A DNA stretch of 64,000 nucleotides. Origin: Bifidobacterium tibiigranuli. GTDB taxonomy: Bacteria; Actinomycetota; Actinomycetes; Actinomycetales; Bifidobacteriaceae. The notes under the pieces were generated by a model. That model saw nothing but the letters and a program-made list of their open reading frames with translations. It ran no database searches and had not been told where the DNA came from. The stretch lies in the NCBI RefSeq assembly GCF_009371885.1, contig NZ_QLZA01000009.1:62001-126000 (forward strand), written 5' to 3'. The translations under genes were made by a program, and so were the position numbers. This document shows positions 43,508 to 52,400 of the stretch, one piece after another (positions within the stretch are counted from its first letter, which is position 1; every line of letters begins with the position of its first letter).

Positions 43508-43541
43508 AGAGGGGGAAGGCTAACGCCTTCCCCCTCTTCTC
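43508..43541 (+). terminator. Strong terminator after shaft pilin gene
   Basis: AGAGGGGGAAGG (43508-43519) pairs perfectly with CCTTCCCCCTCT (43526-43537) around CTAACG, followed by TCTCG. It would end the pilin transcript and leave the sortase gene dependent on another promoter. Confidence 0.85.
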
Positions 43542-43636
43542 GTAGGTTATGTGGTGCTGCCCCGGCCTTTGACGACCGGGACGGCTGTGGAGTCGCTAGC
43601 TGCGCTCCTTGCTGTGGGCTCGCATCGTGTAGCCGG

Positions 43637-43843
43637 CTATCGCCAGTATCGCGATGTCGGCTTTGCTGAGCCGTTAAGCGGACAGCCTGGTGGGCTGTCC
43701 GTAGGCGAAGTGAGCAGCCGCCAAGGCTGCGAAGGACGGTGCGAAGCACCGTCGTCCACTTTGGTCGACAGGACGATCACGAGGACCGCCATGAGCCACA
43801 GCATTGCCGTGCCGCTGTGCGGCTCCTCTTCTAAGTTGCGCAT
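43637..43843 (-). CDS. Possible small membrane protein
   Basis: A 68-residue frame from ATG 43843 (MRNLEEEPHSGTAMLWLMAV) with AGAAGGGCG upstream and one hydrophobic segment. Past residue 33 it runs into a three-hairpin repeat (43680-43753). Another frame downstream (DIAILAIAGYTMRAHSKERS) looks like a better continuation. The hairpin element may therefore have disrupted a small membrane gene. Confidence 0.3.
   Translation of the reverse strand: MRNLEEEPHSGTAMLWLMAVLVIVLSTKVDDGASHRPSQPWRLLTSPTDSPPGCPLNGSAKPTSRYWR
43680..43753. repeat. Triple-hairpin repeat element
   Basis: Three stems follow each other: GGACAGCC/GGCTGTCC (43680-43700), GCAGCC/GGCTGC (43714-43730) and GACGGTGC/GCACCGTC (43735-43753). 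The spacer CTGTCCGTAGGCGA recurs near 31207, next to a further hairpin GGCCCC/GGGGCC, so this is a family of short dispersed elements. Confidence 0.65.
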
Positions 43844-43978
43844 GATCTGCGCCCTTCTGTTATGGCCGCGCCACGAGTGACGCGGCAGTAGCATCCGACG
43901 GTTGTCGGATGGTCGGGGCTTGTCCTTTCCGCGGGATTTCGCTCGACGTGTTCGAAGAGTATCGGTTATGATGGAGGT

Positions 43979-44127
43979 GCTGGACACGGCATTTCCACAC
44001 GTTCCCTACACTCTCGGCAGGCGCTAGGACTTTCAGGGGACGTTGCCGAATCCGGTGGGATGGTTTCTAAGTCCATCCCCTGCTATTGCCGCGAGGCCCC
44101 CCGAACCGCTGAGGTTCGGGGGGCCTC
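43979..44127 (+). ncRNA. Candidate orphan small RNA with perfect terminator
   Basis: A promoter-like TCGACG (43943-43948) and TATGAT (43967-43972), 18 bp apart, precede about 145 nt without an ORF. The stretch contains a GGGATGG/CCATCCC hairpin. It ends with a 15-bp perfect stem, GAGGCCCCCCGAACC and GGTTCGGGGGGCCTC (44093-44127). No known RNA family is recognised. The terminator has only a weak T-run. Confidence 0.4.
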
Positions 44128-44516
44128 ACGTATGCTTGGCGGATGCCGTTCCATTTCCGTGATTCCGAGGCGGATGAGGAATCACATGCCGAATTTGATA
44201 TGCTCAGTTTCGATACAAAGAGCCGAGATTCATGATTCCAACCTCATACAGCAGCGCGTTTATTAGGCGCTTTTTTCGTTTATTAGGCCCTTCGCTAAAT
44301 AGGCCATAATATTGGCGTCCTGAAAACGTTGGAATAAAGCCATTCCGTAAATTCTGTTCAAATGGAGTCCCGCCCGATTCGGTTCCTGACTGCGGAAATC
44401 GACCTAATGAATTCTCGCCGATTCATGCACGCTCATGAAAACTCCCTTGCCGCTCCGAAATTGGGATTATCTGGACGCACCATTCATGTATCACGCCTTA
44501 GGCCAGTCCGCAGCTA
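44128..44516. other. Non-coding stretch
   Basis: I see no supported gene here. The region is AT-richer than its neighbours and contains a few short repeats (TTTATTAGGC in two adjacent copies near 44258-44291). Frames here are short and lack ribosome sites. It separates the candidate small RNA from the LacI gene end. Confidence 0.5.
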
Positions 44517-45674
44517 CTAGGCGTTCAGGTTTCGCACTGATTGGCCGATTCTGAGGTAGCCCGGTACCATGAAGCAGGTAGGCGAGATCGCCCTTGCGAC
44601 GGCTGGCTTGGCGCTGGCGGAGACCTGCTTTGGGCTCGGGGCATCTGAGGCACCCGGGCCATCTGAGGCGTCCAAGGGCGGCAGGCTGATTTCGCCGGAA
44701 AAAGGTTTGCCTTGCAGCGTGGAGAGGCCTGCGGCGGTCGAGGTTTCGAGGATGTACGGAATCGGCGGCACCCAGGATTGAATTGGCGCAGGCAGGAAGC
44801 TCGTGACTTCCCAGCCGCCGAAGCTGGCCAGGGAAATGTCGTCAGGAATGCGGATGTCCGCCTCCGACAGCATCTTCGTCACGAAAACCGTAAGGTAATC
44901 GTCGAGGATGAATATGGCTGTAGGCCGATCAGGCTTGGCAAGCAGCGGGGGAATCTGCTCGCGGAACGCCGCCATGAAGGAATCCGCATGATTGTTGTAA
45001 TCCACATGGAGCGCCTGCACTTGTGACGAGTCGAAGACCATATGGTGGGCGACCAGCGCATTCCTGAATCCCGTAATGCGGCGCTGATAGTACGGCTCGC
45101 CGTTGCTTTTCAGCTCGCTGAGCACCATGATCGAATGGTGCCCGGCGGCAATCAGCGATTCTGTGATCGCGTAGGCCCCATCTTCGTCGTCGCTGGCTAC
45201 GTGAGGGTATTCGGTGGGCGCATCATCGGAAAGGATGAACATGATAGGCGCTTGGACTTTGCTCAGCCGCGACTTGTCCCCGATATCGCACAAGCCGAAC
45301 AGCAGGAAAATGGCAGGATGGCAGTCTGCTTCCGCCTTGAGCAACCCATCGACGAAATCTTCGCCATACGGTATGTGCACCACGCGCAGTTCGAGTCCAA
45401 GGCGCGATACGAGTTCGAAAGCCTGGGACGGGATGACTGCTTGCCGGTCTGATGACTGGATCTGTATCACTAGCACGGCAAGGGATGACATCCCTGTGCG
45501 CATCGACCGGGCGGTGCTGTTCGGCACGTAGCCGATGCTTTTGACGTACTTGAGAACCCGTGATTTGATTTGCGGACTCACTCCCGGCCTGTCGTTCAGC
45601 GCGCGCGACACGGTCGCCGTGCTGACCTGACAGTGTCGGGCTATGTCTTGGACAGTGGTTTTATGCTGTGTCAC
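44517..45674 (-). CDS. LacI-family transcription regulator
   Basis: A 385-residue regulator. It has an N-terminal HTH (TVQDIARHCQVSTATVSRAL, hinge RPGVSPQIKS), a periplasmic-binding-like effector domain (RLGLELRVVHIPYGEDFVDG, SDDAPTEYPHV, ISLASFGGWEVTSFLPAPIQ) and a C-terminus SPTCFMVPGYLRIGQSVRN. It is the intact paralogue of the frameshifted gene at 37899-39249. It stands alone between the pilin and sortase genes, without a neighbouring sugar operon, so its ligand and targets are unclear. Confidence 0.9.
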   Translation of the reverse strand: MTQHKTTVQDIARHCQVSTATVSRALNDRPGVSPQIKSRVLKYVKSIGYVPNSTARSMRTGMSSLAVLVIQIQSSDRQAVIPSQAFELVSRLGLELRVVHIPYGEDFVDGLLKAEADCHPAIFLLFGLCDIGDKSRLSKVQAPIMFILSDDAPTEYPHVASDDEDGAYAITESLIAAGHHSIMVLSELKSNGEPYYQRRITGFRNALVAHHMVFDSSQVQALHVDYNNHADSFMAAFREQIPPLLAKPDRPTAIFILDDYLTVFVTKMLSEADIRIPDDISLASFGGWEVTSFLPAPIQSWVPPIPYILETSTAAGLSTLQGKPFSGEISLPPLDASDGPGASDAPSPKQVSASAKPAVARAISPTCFMVPGYLRIGQSVRNLNA

Positions 45675-46017
45675 CGAGCGCCCCCTTGGCAGCGGTTATG
45701 CAGTTGGGTAAGCCTGGCAGACAAGGCGACTCGGTCAGGTTGGGCGGACGGTGTCCCCTTATCCGGCATTGACAGAACGATCATGTGGATTCTACCGATC
45801 TGCTGCTTGTACTGCATCTGCTTTGCGAGCCCCCTCGTATCTTCTATTCTTAATTATTATGCATTTTCGTAGCATTTTAACGCATGGCAAGCATTGCGCC
45901 TGGAAATAGAGTCTAGTGCGCCAACGTCACCTGACTTCCCAGCTTACACGGGAGTCGATATCTGGAAGTTCGGCTGAATTTAGCTGAATCGCAAAAATGT
46001 AGAGAAAATGCTACACT
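45675..46017. other. Intergenic, regulatory region of XRE gene
   Basis: This gap of about 340 bp shows no supported ORF. At its right end it contains the promoter and operator of the next gene. A run of A/T with TTAATTATTATG lies near 45851. No toxin gene is found here, which is notable because the next gene is antitoxin-like. Confidence 0.5.
45998..46017 (+). promoter_or_regulatory. Operator/-10 of XRE antitoxin-like gene
   Basis: TGTAG (45998-46002) and CTACA (46011-46015) form a dyad overlapping the -10 hexamer TACACT (46012-46017). A weak -35-like TCGCAA lies 17 bp upstream. ATG 46024 is 6 nt after the -10, the same leaderless spacing as the prophage Cro gene. Autoregulation is likely. 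Confidence 0.55.
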
Positions 46018-46302
46018 ATGTTTATGTCTGCAGTGCGTTTTAATGATCATTACAATCGTGCGCGTCAGAATCCTGAGATGGCTGCACTCATTGACGAGGA
46101 AGAGCATCGGCTGGATGCTGCCGTAGTGCTCAGTCAGGCCCGCGAATCGGCTGGCATGACCCAGGAGCAACTGTCCGAAAAGGCGAATGTCTCCCGTTCC
46201 ACTATCAACCGCATCGAGAAGGGGAGGACCATCCCTTCGTTCCGTACGATGGATGCCCTTGCGAAGGCGATGGGACGCCACGCAACCATCACCATCTCTT
46301 GA
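46018..46302 (+). CDS. XRE-family antitoxin-like protein
   Basis: A 94-residue protein whose C-terminal 65 residues form a HigA/XRE helix-turn-helix (LSQARESAGMTQEQLSEKAN, then VSRSTINRIEKGR). The N-terminus (NDHYNRARQNPEMAALIDEE) is typical of antitoxins in RelE/HigB-type pairs. No toxin gene lies beside it, so it is solitary here. ATG 46018 directly follows the -10, so ATG 46024 (MSAVRFNDHY) is the likelier start of a leaderless message. Confidence 0.78.
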   Translation: MFMSAVRFNDHYNRARQNPEMAALIDEEEHRLDAAVVLSQARESAGMTQEQLSEKANVSRSTINRIEKGRTIPSFRTMDALAKAMGRHATITIS

Positions 46303-46532
46303 GCGATACGGTTTGCGGCACTTCTCTGTTGCGTCATTGTCGCATCCGCGGCCCCATTGAATGAGACTGCCGTTCGGAACTCGGGCCGGTTGCACAATGG
46401 CCGTTGACGGGCGGGCTGATATCATGGAATACGATATTTCATGAATTGATGATTGCTGCAGGGATTGCGGCGCTGGGGCGTGATGGGCACGGCGTGACGA
46501 ATTCGGCGGAATCGGGATGATGACGGGGCGCA

Positions 46533-47603
46533 ATGTTTACACGGCATAACGACACAGAGGCCAATCCAAGGCATCGTTCTTCGGCGGCTGCGGTGACACC
46601 GGCTGAGGCGGCATCTACGGCGAATGCCGGCGGAAACAAGAGTGCAAGACCCAAGTGGAGACTACGCCTTTATGCGCTGATTCCGGCGCTGCTGGTGCTG
46701 GCGGGCCTAGGGGTGCTCATGTATCCCACGGCGGCGGACTGGTTCTCGCAGTACGACCAGTCGCGGCTGATTGACGACAGCACCCAGCAGATCAAATCAG
46801 GAAAGCTGGAGCCTTCCATCGTGCAGCAGCTCAAGGATGCGCACGAATACAACGATGCGCTTTCCTCGGGGGCTGTGCTGGAAGCGAACCACCGCATTCC
46901 GACCGGCTCGGGCACGAGCCAGGACCCGAACGAGTCGCTGGACTACAACAATATTCTGGTCACCCCCTCGGGCGTGATGGCCCGCTTGCGTGTGCCCTCG
47001 ATCGACGTCGATCTGCCGATCTATCACGGGACGTCGGACGCCACACTGCTCAAAGGCGTCGGCCATTTGGAGGGCACATCGCTGCCTGTGGGCGGGAAGG
47101 GGACGCACGCGGTGCTCACCGGCCACCGCGGGCTGGCCACGGCCACGATGTTCACCAACCTCAACAAGGTCAAGAAGGGCGATACATTCACCATTGAGGT
47201 GCTGGATCAGGTGCTGAGCTACAAGGTCTTCGACATCCGGGTCGTCGACCCGTCCGACACGGCCGCGCTGAAGGCCGACCCAAAGAAGGACCTCGTGACG
47301 CTGGTGACCTGCACGCCGCTGGGCATCAACTCGCAGCGCATCCTGGTCACGGGCGAGCGCATCTACCCCACGCCGAAGGCGGATATCGCGGCGGCGCGCA
47401 AGCCATCGACGCTGCCCCGCTTCCCGTGGTGGATCGTCGTGCTCGCGGGCGGGTTCATCGGTGCAACCGCGTTCGTATGGCGCTCGGGCTACCCGCCGAA
47501 GGCGAAGAAACCGCGTGGCTCGGGTGGAGACAATGATGCGGAAGACTCGAAAGGCGTAGAAGGTTCGGACGGCCTAGAAGAGAACGCAGCACCTGAGGCA
47601 TAG
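46533..47603 (+). CDS. Class C (pilin-polymerising) sortase
   Basis: A 356-residue sortase. Membrane spans are at about 45-66 and near the C-terminus (PWWIVVLAGGFIGATAFVW), the two-span layout of class C. Catalytic His is in VLTGHRGLATA, Cys in TLVTCTPLGINSQ and Arg in RILVTGER. The segment DPNESLDYNNILVTPSGVMA, preceding the barrel, is a lid-type region. It would polymerise the shaft pilin at 41820 and the tip protein at 39280, although unrelated genes now separate them. Confidence 0.92.
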   Translation: MFTRHNDTEANPRHRSSAAAVTPAEAASTANAGGNKSARPKWRLRLYALIPALLVLAGLGVLMYPTAADWFSQYDQSRLIDDSTQQIKSGKLEPSIVQQLKDAHEYNDALSSGAVLEANHRIPTGSGTSQDPNESLDYNNILVTPSGVMARLRVPSIDVDLPIYHGTSDATLLKGVGHLEGTSLPVGGKGTHAVLTGHRGLATATMFTNLNKVKKGDTFTIEVLDQVLSYKVFDIRVVDPSDTAALKADPKKDLVTLVTCTPLGINSQRILVTGERIYPTPKADIAAARKPSTLPRFPWWIVVLAGGFIGATAFVWRSGYPPKAKKPRGSGGDNDAEDSKGVEGSDGLEENAAPEA

Positions 47604-47704
47604 ACGCTGGGGGCAGAATAATATTTCGAATTTGCAAAATACGGCAATTGATATACCGGTGCTCTTATGGATAGAATGAACACCGGAATAGGGAGGTGAT
47701 TGAT

Positions 47705-48259
47705 ATGGCAAAGGCTGTTGACGTAGCGCGTTATATTTTAGAGCAACGAGAGGCGCGTAACCATATGACCACCGCTTTTGCGCTGCAGAAGTTACTGTAT
47801 TACTGCCAGTCATGGATGTTGGTGGCAAGGGACCGGCCGCTCTTTGAAGATGAGATTCAGGCATGGGAACATGGTCCCGTCGTCAAATCCGTATACCCGT
47901 ATTGCCGCGGCAGACGCTACGTATTCGCGCGTGAAGTGACTGGCGGCGATGCCGATGCTTTGACGCTGGAGGAGCGGGCTTTAGTGGACCGGGTTCTTGC
48001 TCTGTACGAGGGCAAGGACGATCACAAGCTTGGCGATGATTTGGAGAAAATGAGCCATGCGGAGAAGCCTTGGTCTGATGTCCGAGATACCTCGAATCAG
48101 ATTATTACGCCCGAAAGCATGCTGAGCTATTATTCCGCGCTGCAGGCCAACCCTGGCATGGAGCACTCCGCGCCGATTCCCGATCTGGCTGATGTCTCGG
48201 ATCGGATGTTTATCTCTCAAGAAGATGCAGATTGGCTCCAATCCGTACTCTCCAATTGA
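47705..48259 (+). CDS. Panacea-domain antitoxin (PAD1/DUF4065)
   Basis: A 184-residue protein read from ATG 47705 with GGGAGG 8 nt upstream. The Panacea/SocA-like domain is clear: VARYILEQREARNHMTTAFA, then LQKLLYYCQSWMLVARDRPL, FEDEIQAWEHGPVVKSVYP. Proteins of this type are hyper-promiscuous antitoxins that pair with many toxins. The next gene, starting 20 nt downstream, encodes a GNAT acetyltransferase-like protein, so the pair fits a PanAT-type module. Confidence 0.85.
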   Translation: MAKAVDVARYILEQREARNHMTTAFALQKLLYYCQSWMLVARDRPLFEDEIQAWEHGPVVKSVYPYCRGRRYVFAREVTGGDADALTLEERALVDRVLALYEGKDDHKLGDDLEKMSHAEKPWSDVRDTSNQIITPESMLSYYSALQANPGMEHSAPIPDLADVSDRMFISQEDADWLQSVLSN

Positions 48260-48278
48260 GAAGCGCTCGGAGGAACGT

Positions 48279-48803
48279 ATGGCAGGCGAACTCTGGCAAA
48301 GGATAGTCAGACTCAACCCCGATATTGATATCGTCGACTTCTCTTGTGGGGAGCCGACGATTGATATGTGGTTCCAGAAGAATGCTGTGGAACAGCAGGA
48401 ACAGCGCGGCTGCACTGTGTATGTCGCTCTCGATGCAAGTGACGTGATTATTGGCTTTTTCTCGTTGAACATGTATTACTTGCAGAAGAGAATACTGCCT
48501 GACCCGGTGAAGGACGGGATAGATCTTCAACAGGGCAACATCCCCTGTATTCTGCTCGGGCAATTCGGTGTGGATTCAAGATTTCGGGGTGAGAACCGGG
48601 AGAAAATAGGTTGCGCTCCCCAAGGTCCTCTCCTTATTCAAGAAGCAATCTCCATTGCTCAAAACCTGGCTGATAACGTCGGCTGCAGAGCCATGTATGT
48701 GCAGGCGTTGAACGATGATCTGGTGCAATGGTACGTGAGGCAGGGATTTACCTCATTCCCCAATAAACCGCGCAATCTTATTCTTGATTTGAAGAGGCGT
48801 TGA
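48279..48803 (+). CDS. GNAT-family acetyltransferase toxin candidate
   Basis: Read from ATG 48279 (MAGELWQRIVRLNPDIDIVD) with CGGAGG upstream; 174 residues. The upstream extension overlaps the antitoxin gene. A GNAT fold is suggested by CTVYVALDASDVIIGFFSLN, CILLGQFGVDSRFRGENREK (acetyl-CoA loop region) and the terminal CRAMYVQALNDDLVQWYVRQ, GFTSFP. GNAT toxins acetylate aminoacyl-tRNAs and stop translation. Genetic coupling to the Panacea antitoxin makes a toxin role likely; no activity can be read from the sequence alone. Confidence 0.78.
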   Translation: MAGELWQRIVRLNPDIDIVDFSCGEPTIDMWFQKNAVEQQEQRGCTVYVALDASDVIIGFFSLNMYYLQKRILPDPVKDGIDLQQGNIPCILLGQFGVDSRFRGENREKIGCAPQGPLLIQEAISIAQNLADNVGCRAMYVQALNDDLVQWYVRQGFTSFPNKPRNLILDLKRR

Positions 48804-49374
48804 TTGCAGGCTTTGTGCAAAGAGCGTTGCAGAGGCTGCGACGTTTGAGGGCAGTTTAACGGCAGAATGCCCGTATTGAATCGTTAAACCCAAAGACTAA
48901 ATACTCATACTTGTGTGTAGTACTTTGGTGATTGAAGAGGGTGAGGTGTACTGTCTTGCGGGGACACGGCAAGGTTATGCGCACGAGGATAATGTATAGC
49001 GGCATTTCGGCGTGGGCATGAAGCTTCCGCTTATTCGCAACGTATTTGGTCGCTACGAGGCGGTGCGGGGCCGGTTTTAGAAGACTTATAGAGTCGTGGA
49101 AAATCATTGAAAATCTGCTTTATCAGGACTCTATTCTTATCTGTGAGCTGCATCACGTAAACGTTTGCTCAATAATACTTCGGCAATCAAGACCAAGTAG
49201 TATTTGGAAACAGACTGTATAAAAGCTGCCTATTCCATGCGAATTGAAGGGGTTTGCGGCTTTGAACGCTCTGGGAGAGTGCGACGCGATCGCGCTCTGG
49301 ACACGCAGTTTCGGCTGCATAAAGCTGAGCGAACAGTGCAGGAAACAGTGTTACCGATTGAGGAAGGACCTTGA
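48804..49374. other. Long upstream region of the giant surface protein
   Basis: About 570 bp with no supported gene. GTAAACGTTTGC at 49157-49168 resembles a LacI-type operator palindrome. Short ORF remnants (for example MKLPLIRNVFGRYEAVRG near 49019) have no counterpart. The stretch presumably carries the promoter of the giant surface protein. Confidence 0.45.
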
Positions 49375-49413
49375 ATGAATAAGGGATTAGAGCAAGTTGG
49401 GGTGGGTGAATAG
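49375..49413 (+). CDS. Possible 12-codon leader peptide
   Basis: ATG 49375 has GAGGAAGG 7 nt upstream, a better ribosome site than the main gene. The frame MNKGLEQVGVGE ends in TAG immediately followed by the ATG of the surface protein, so termination and initiation abut. It may couple or tune translation of the large gene. Confidence 0.4.
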   Translation: MNKGLEQVGVGE

Positions 49414-52400
49414 ATGCAAAAGTTTGATAGCAAGAGGGTTATGCGTTCGATCGTCGCGTTTATTTCGACGATTGCGATGCTGGTGGGGATTTCCATTGTG
49501 GCTCCGGCTCCCGCATTCGCAGGCGATGGTGACACGCCGGTGAATCCGGCGACGCCGATGCCGATTTACACCGAGGATTTTGAGAACGTCAGCGGTTCAA
49601 CGCCGACCGCATTGAGCGGCTATGATTCGGCATCCAACGGTAGCGATGGCAAACCGATTACCTATACCGCGTCGGACTACTGGCTCGATTCGAAGTACTG
49701 CAACGGCTTCATCGCCAGCGGCGGCATGGTGCTCAGCCAGAGCGATGTGTTCAACACATACTGCGGGAAAAACGGGGATCCCACGGGCAATAACATGGGC
49801 GATTATGACGCTGTACGCGCCAAAGCCTATGCCTTGGCGAATGTGAGTGACCCGAACAATGGCAATATGACCAATCACGCGCTGTCCACGAATACTTCTG
49901 GCGGCACGCCCCCGGCTGACCCGATGTTCACGACGAATGGCAATCCCATTAGCGTATCTACCAACCGCTTCATCGAGCTTGCGGTCGATGCTGCGGCAAC
50001 GGGATGCAATCAGGCAACGCCTGAACTGAGCTTCGTGATGACTGGCTTGCCCAGTGGCGACAAGTCGCTCACCAACGGCACCATCAATCCGTGTAAATTG
50101 GATAACGCTCAGACTTTCAGCGTGAAAAGTAAATTTACCGATGTACTCCCAGATTGGGCCACTACAGGTGCTGTTGGCACATACTACAGCGATGCGTATC
50201 TGATCTCCGCTGATTCCAACAAAGTCAACATTGGCTTGAAGCTGAACAATGCTTCCACAGCCAGTTCAACCGGTCACGGCGCCGGAACTGTCAACGGTCC
50301 CGCCAACGGCAACGACGGTGCCATCGACAACATTCGCGTGCTGGATGTGTCTCCGTACCTGACCAAGTCCTTCAACCCGACCTCGGTTAAGGTCGGCGAT
50401 ACGTCGACGCTGACGCTGACGGTCAACAACCGCACTGATAACGGCACGAAGAACGGCTGGGCGTTCACTGATGCCCTTCCGGATGGACTCGTTGTTGCGA
50501 ATACGCCGAATGTGAAGGCAGACGGCAATAATGGCTCTTGCAAGGCGGACGTGACCGCTAACGCTGGCGACAGCAGCATCGGCATCAATAAAGGCGTTCT
50601 TAATGGCGGCTCTTCGGCCGCGACTCCCACGACATGCACCATCACGGTGGATGTCACGCCTACGAAGGCGGGGGATCTCACCAACGGCTCTTCGAATATC
50701 GAGTCGACAATCGGCATGGACGGGCCGCAGACTCCTGCGACGTTGACCGCCATCGAGGGCCCGACCGCGCAGAACTCGTCCGCTACGACCCAGCCGGGTG
50801 TTGCGGTGGATCTGAAGCCGACGACTGGCTTCGGCACCTCGCAGAAGTTCACTTCGGTTGCGTTCGACAAGTCGGGTGCTACCACGAAGACGGTTCCGGG
50901 CGAAGGCACATGGACGATCGCACTGGGCGACGATGGTCAGCCGGTTGCGACTTTCACTCCTGATGCTGATTTCACTGGCAAGGCAACGACTCAGCCGTAC
51001 ATCGTGACGGATGAGAACAATCTGACTGCTACGGCAAACCTCGATGTGACGGTTGCGGCGATTACTGGCCCGACCGCGCAGGATAAGTCGGCTACGACGA
51101 AGCCGAGTACTCCGGTGACCTTGAACCCTGAGACTGGCTTTGGCACGTCGCAGACGTTCACTTCGGTTGCATTCGATGATAAGGGCACGACCACGAAGGA
51201 CGTTTCTGGCGAAGGCACGTGGACGATCAAGCTGAACGACGAAGGCAAGCCTGAGGCGGTGTTCACGCCTGTTGATGGTTTCACCGGCACGGCGACTCCG
51301 CAGCCGTACATTGTGACGGATGAGAACGGCAAGACTGCGACGGCGAATCTTGATGTGACGGTTCTCGCTCCTCCGACTGCGAAGGATAAGTCGGCGACGA
51401 CGAATCCGAAGACTCCGGTGACCTTGGATCCTGAGACTGGTTTCGGTACGTCGCAGACGTTCACTGGTGTGGCGTTCGATAAGTCGGGCGCAACCACGAA
51501 GGACGTTCCTAGCGAGGGCTCTTGGACCATCTCTCTGAATGATAAGGGTCAGCCTGAGGCGGTGTTCACCCCGGTGGATGGCTTCACTGGCAAGACCACT
51601 TCTGTGCCGTACACGGTGACGGATGAGAACGGCCTGACCGCTACCGCCAACCTTGATGTGACGGTTCTCGCTCCTCCGACGACGGGCGATGCGTCCAAGA
51701 CGATCAACCCGAATCAGACGGCGACGCTCAATCCGGTGACCAAGCCTGGTTCCGGCGACATCACCGATGTGAAGTTTACTGATCCTGCTGCGACTGATGG
51801 CGGCAAGACGCTGGTGGTCCCGAACGAGGGCACGTGGACGATCAAGCTGGACAATGGCCAGCCGGTCGCGACGTTCGCTCCGGACAAGGACTACTCCGGT
51901 CCGGTCACCGAGCAGCAGTACACGGTGACGGATTCGAACAAGCTGACCGCCACCGGCAAGCTGGACGTGACCATCAACGAGCCGCCGAGCGCGAAGGATA
52001 AGTCGGCGACGACGAATCCGAGCACTCCGGTGACCTTGAACCCTGAGACTGGTTTCGGCACGTCTAAGAAGTTCACTGGCGTTGCGTTCGATGACAAGGG
52101 CGCGACCACGAAGACGGTCGATGGTGAGGGCACGTGGACGATTAAGCTGGGCGATAACGGCCAGCCGACCGCGGTGTTCACCCCGGTGGATGGCTTCACC
52201 GGCAAGACGACTGCCGTGCCGTACATCGTGACGGACGAGAACGGCCTGACCGCTACCGCCAACCTTGATGTGACGGTTCTCGCGCCGCCGACCGCTTCGG
52301 ATAAGTCGGCTACGACCGATCCGAAGACTCCGGTGACCTTGGATCCTGATACCACGTTCGGCACGTCGCAGAAGTTCACTGGCGTTGCGTTTGATGACAA

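Noticed and set aside
44060..44266. 68-residue plus-strand frame across the hairpin after the pilin genes
   Set aside because: It passes through the perfect terminator stem and has no start signals.
48856..49107. 83-residue minus-strand frame between the GNAT gene and the surface gene
   Set aside because: No upstream ribosome site, odd composition and no match to a family.
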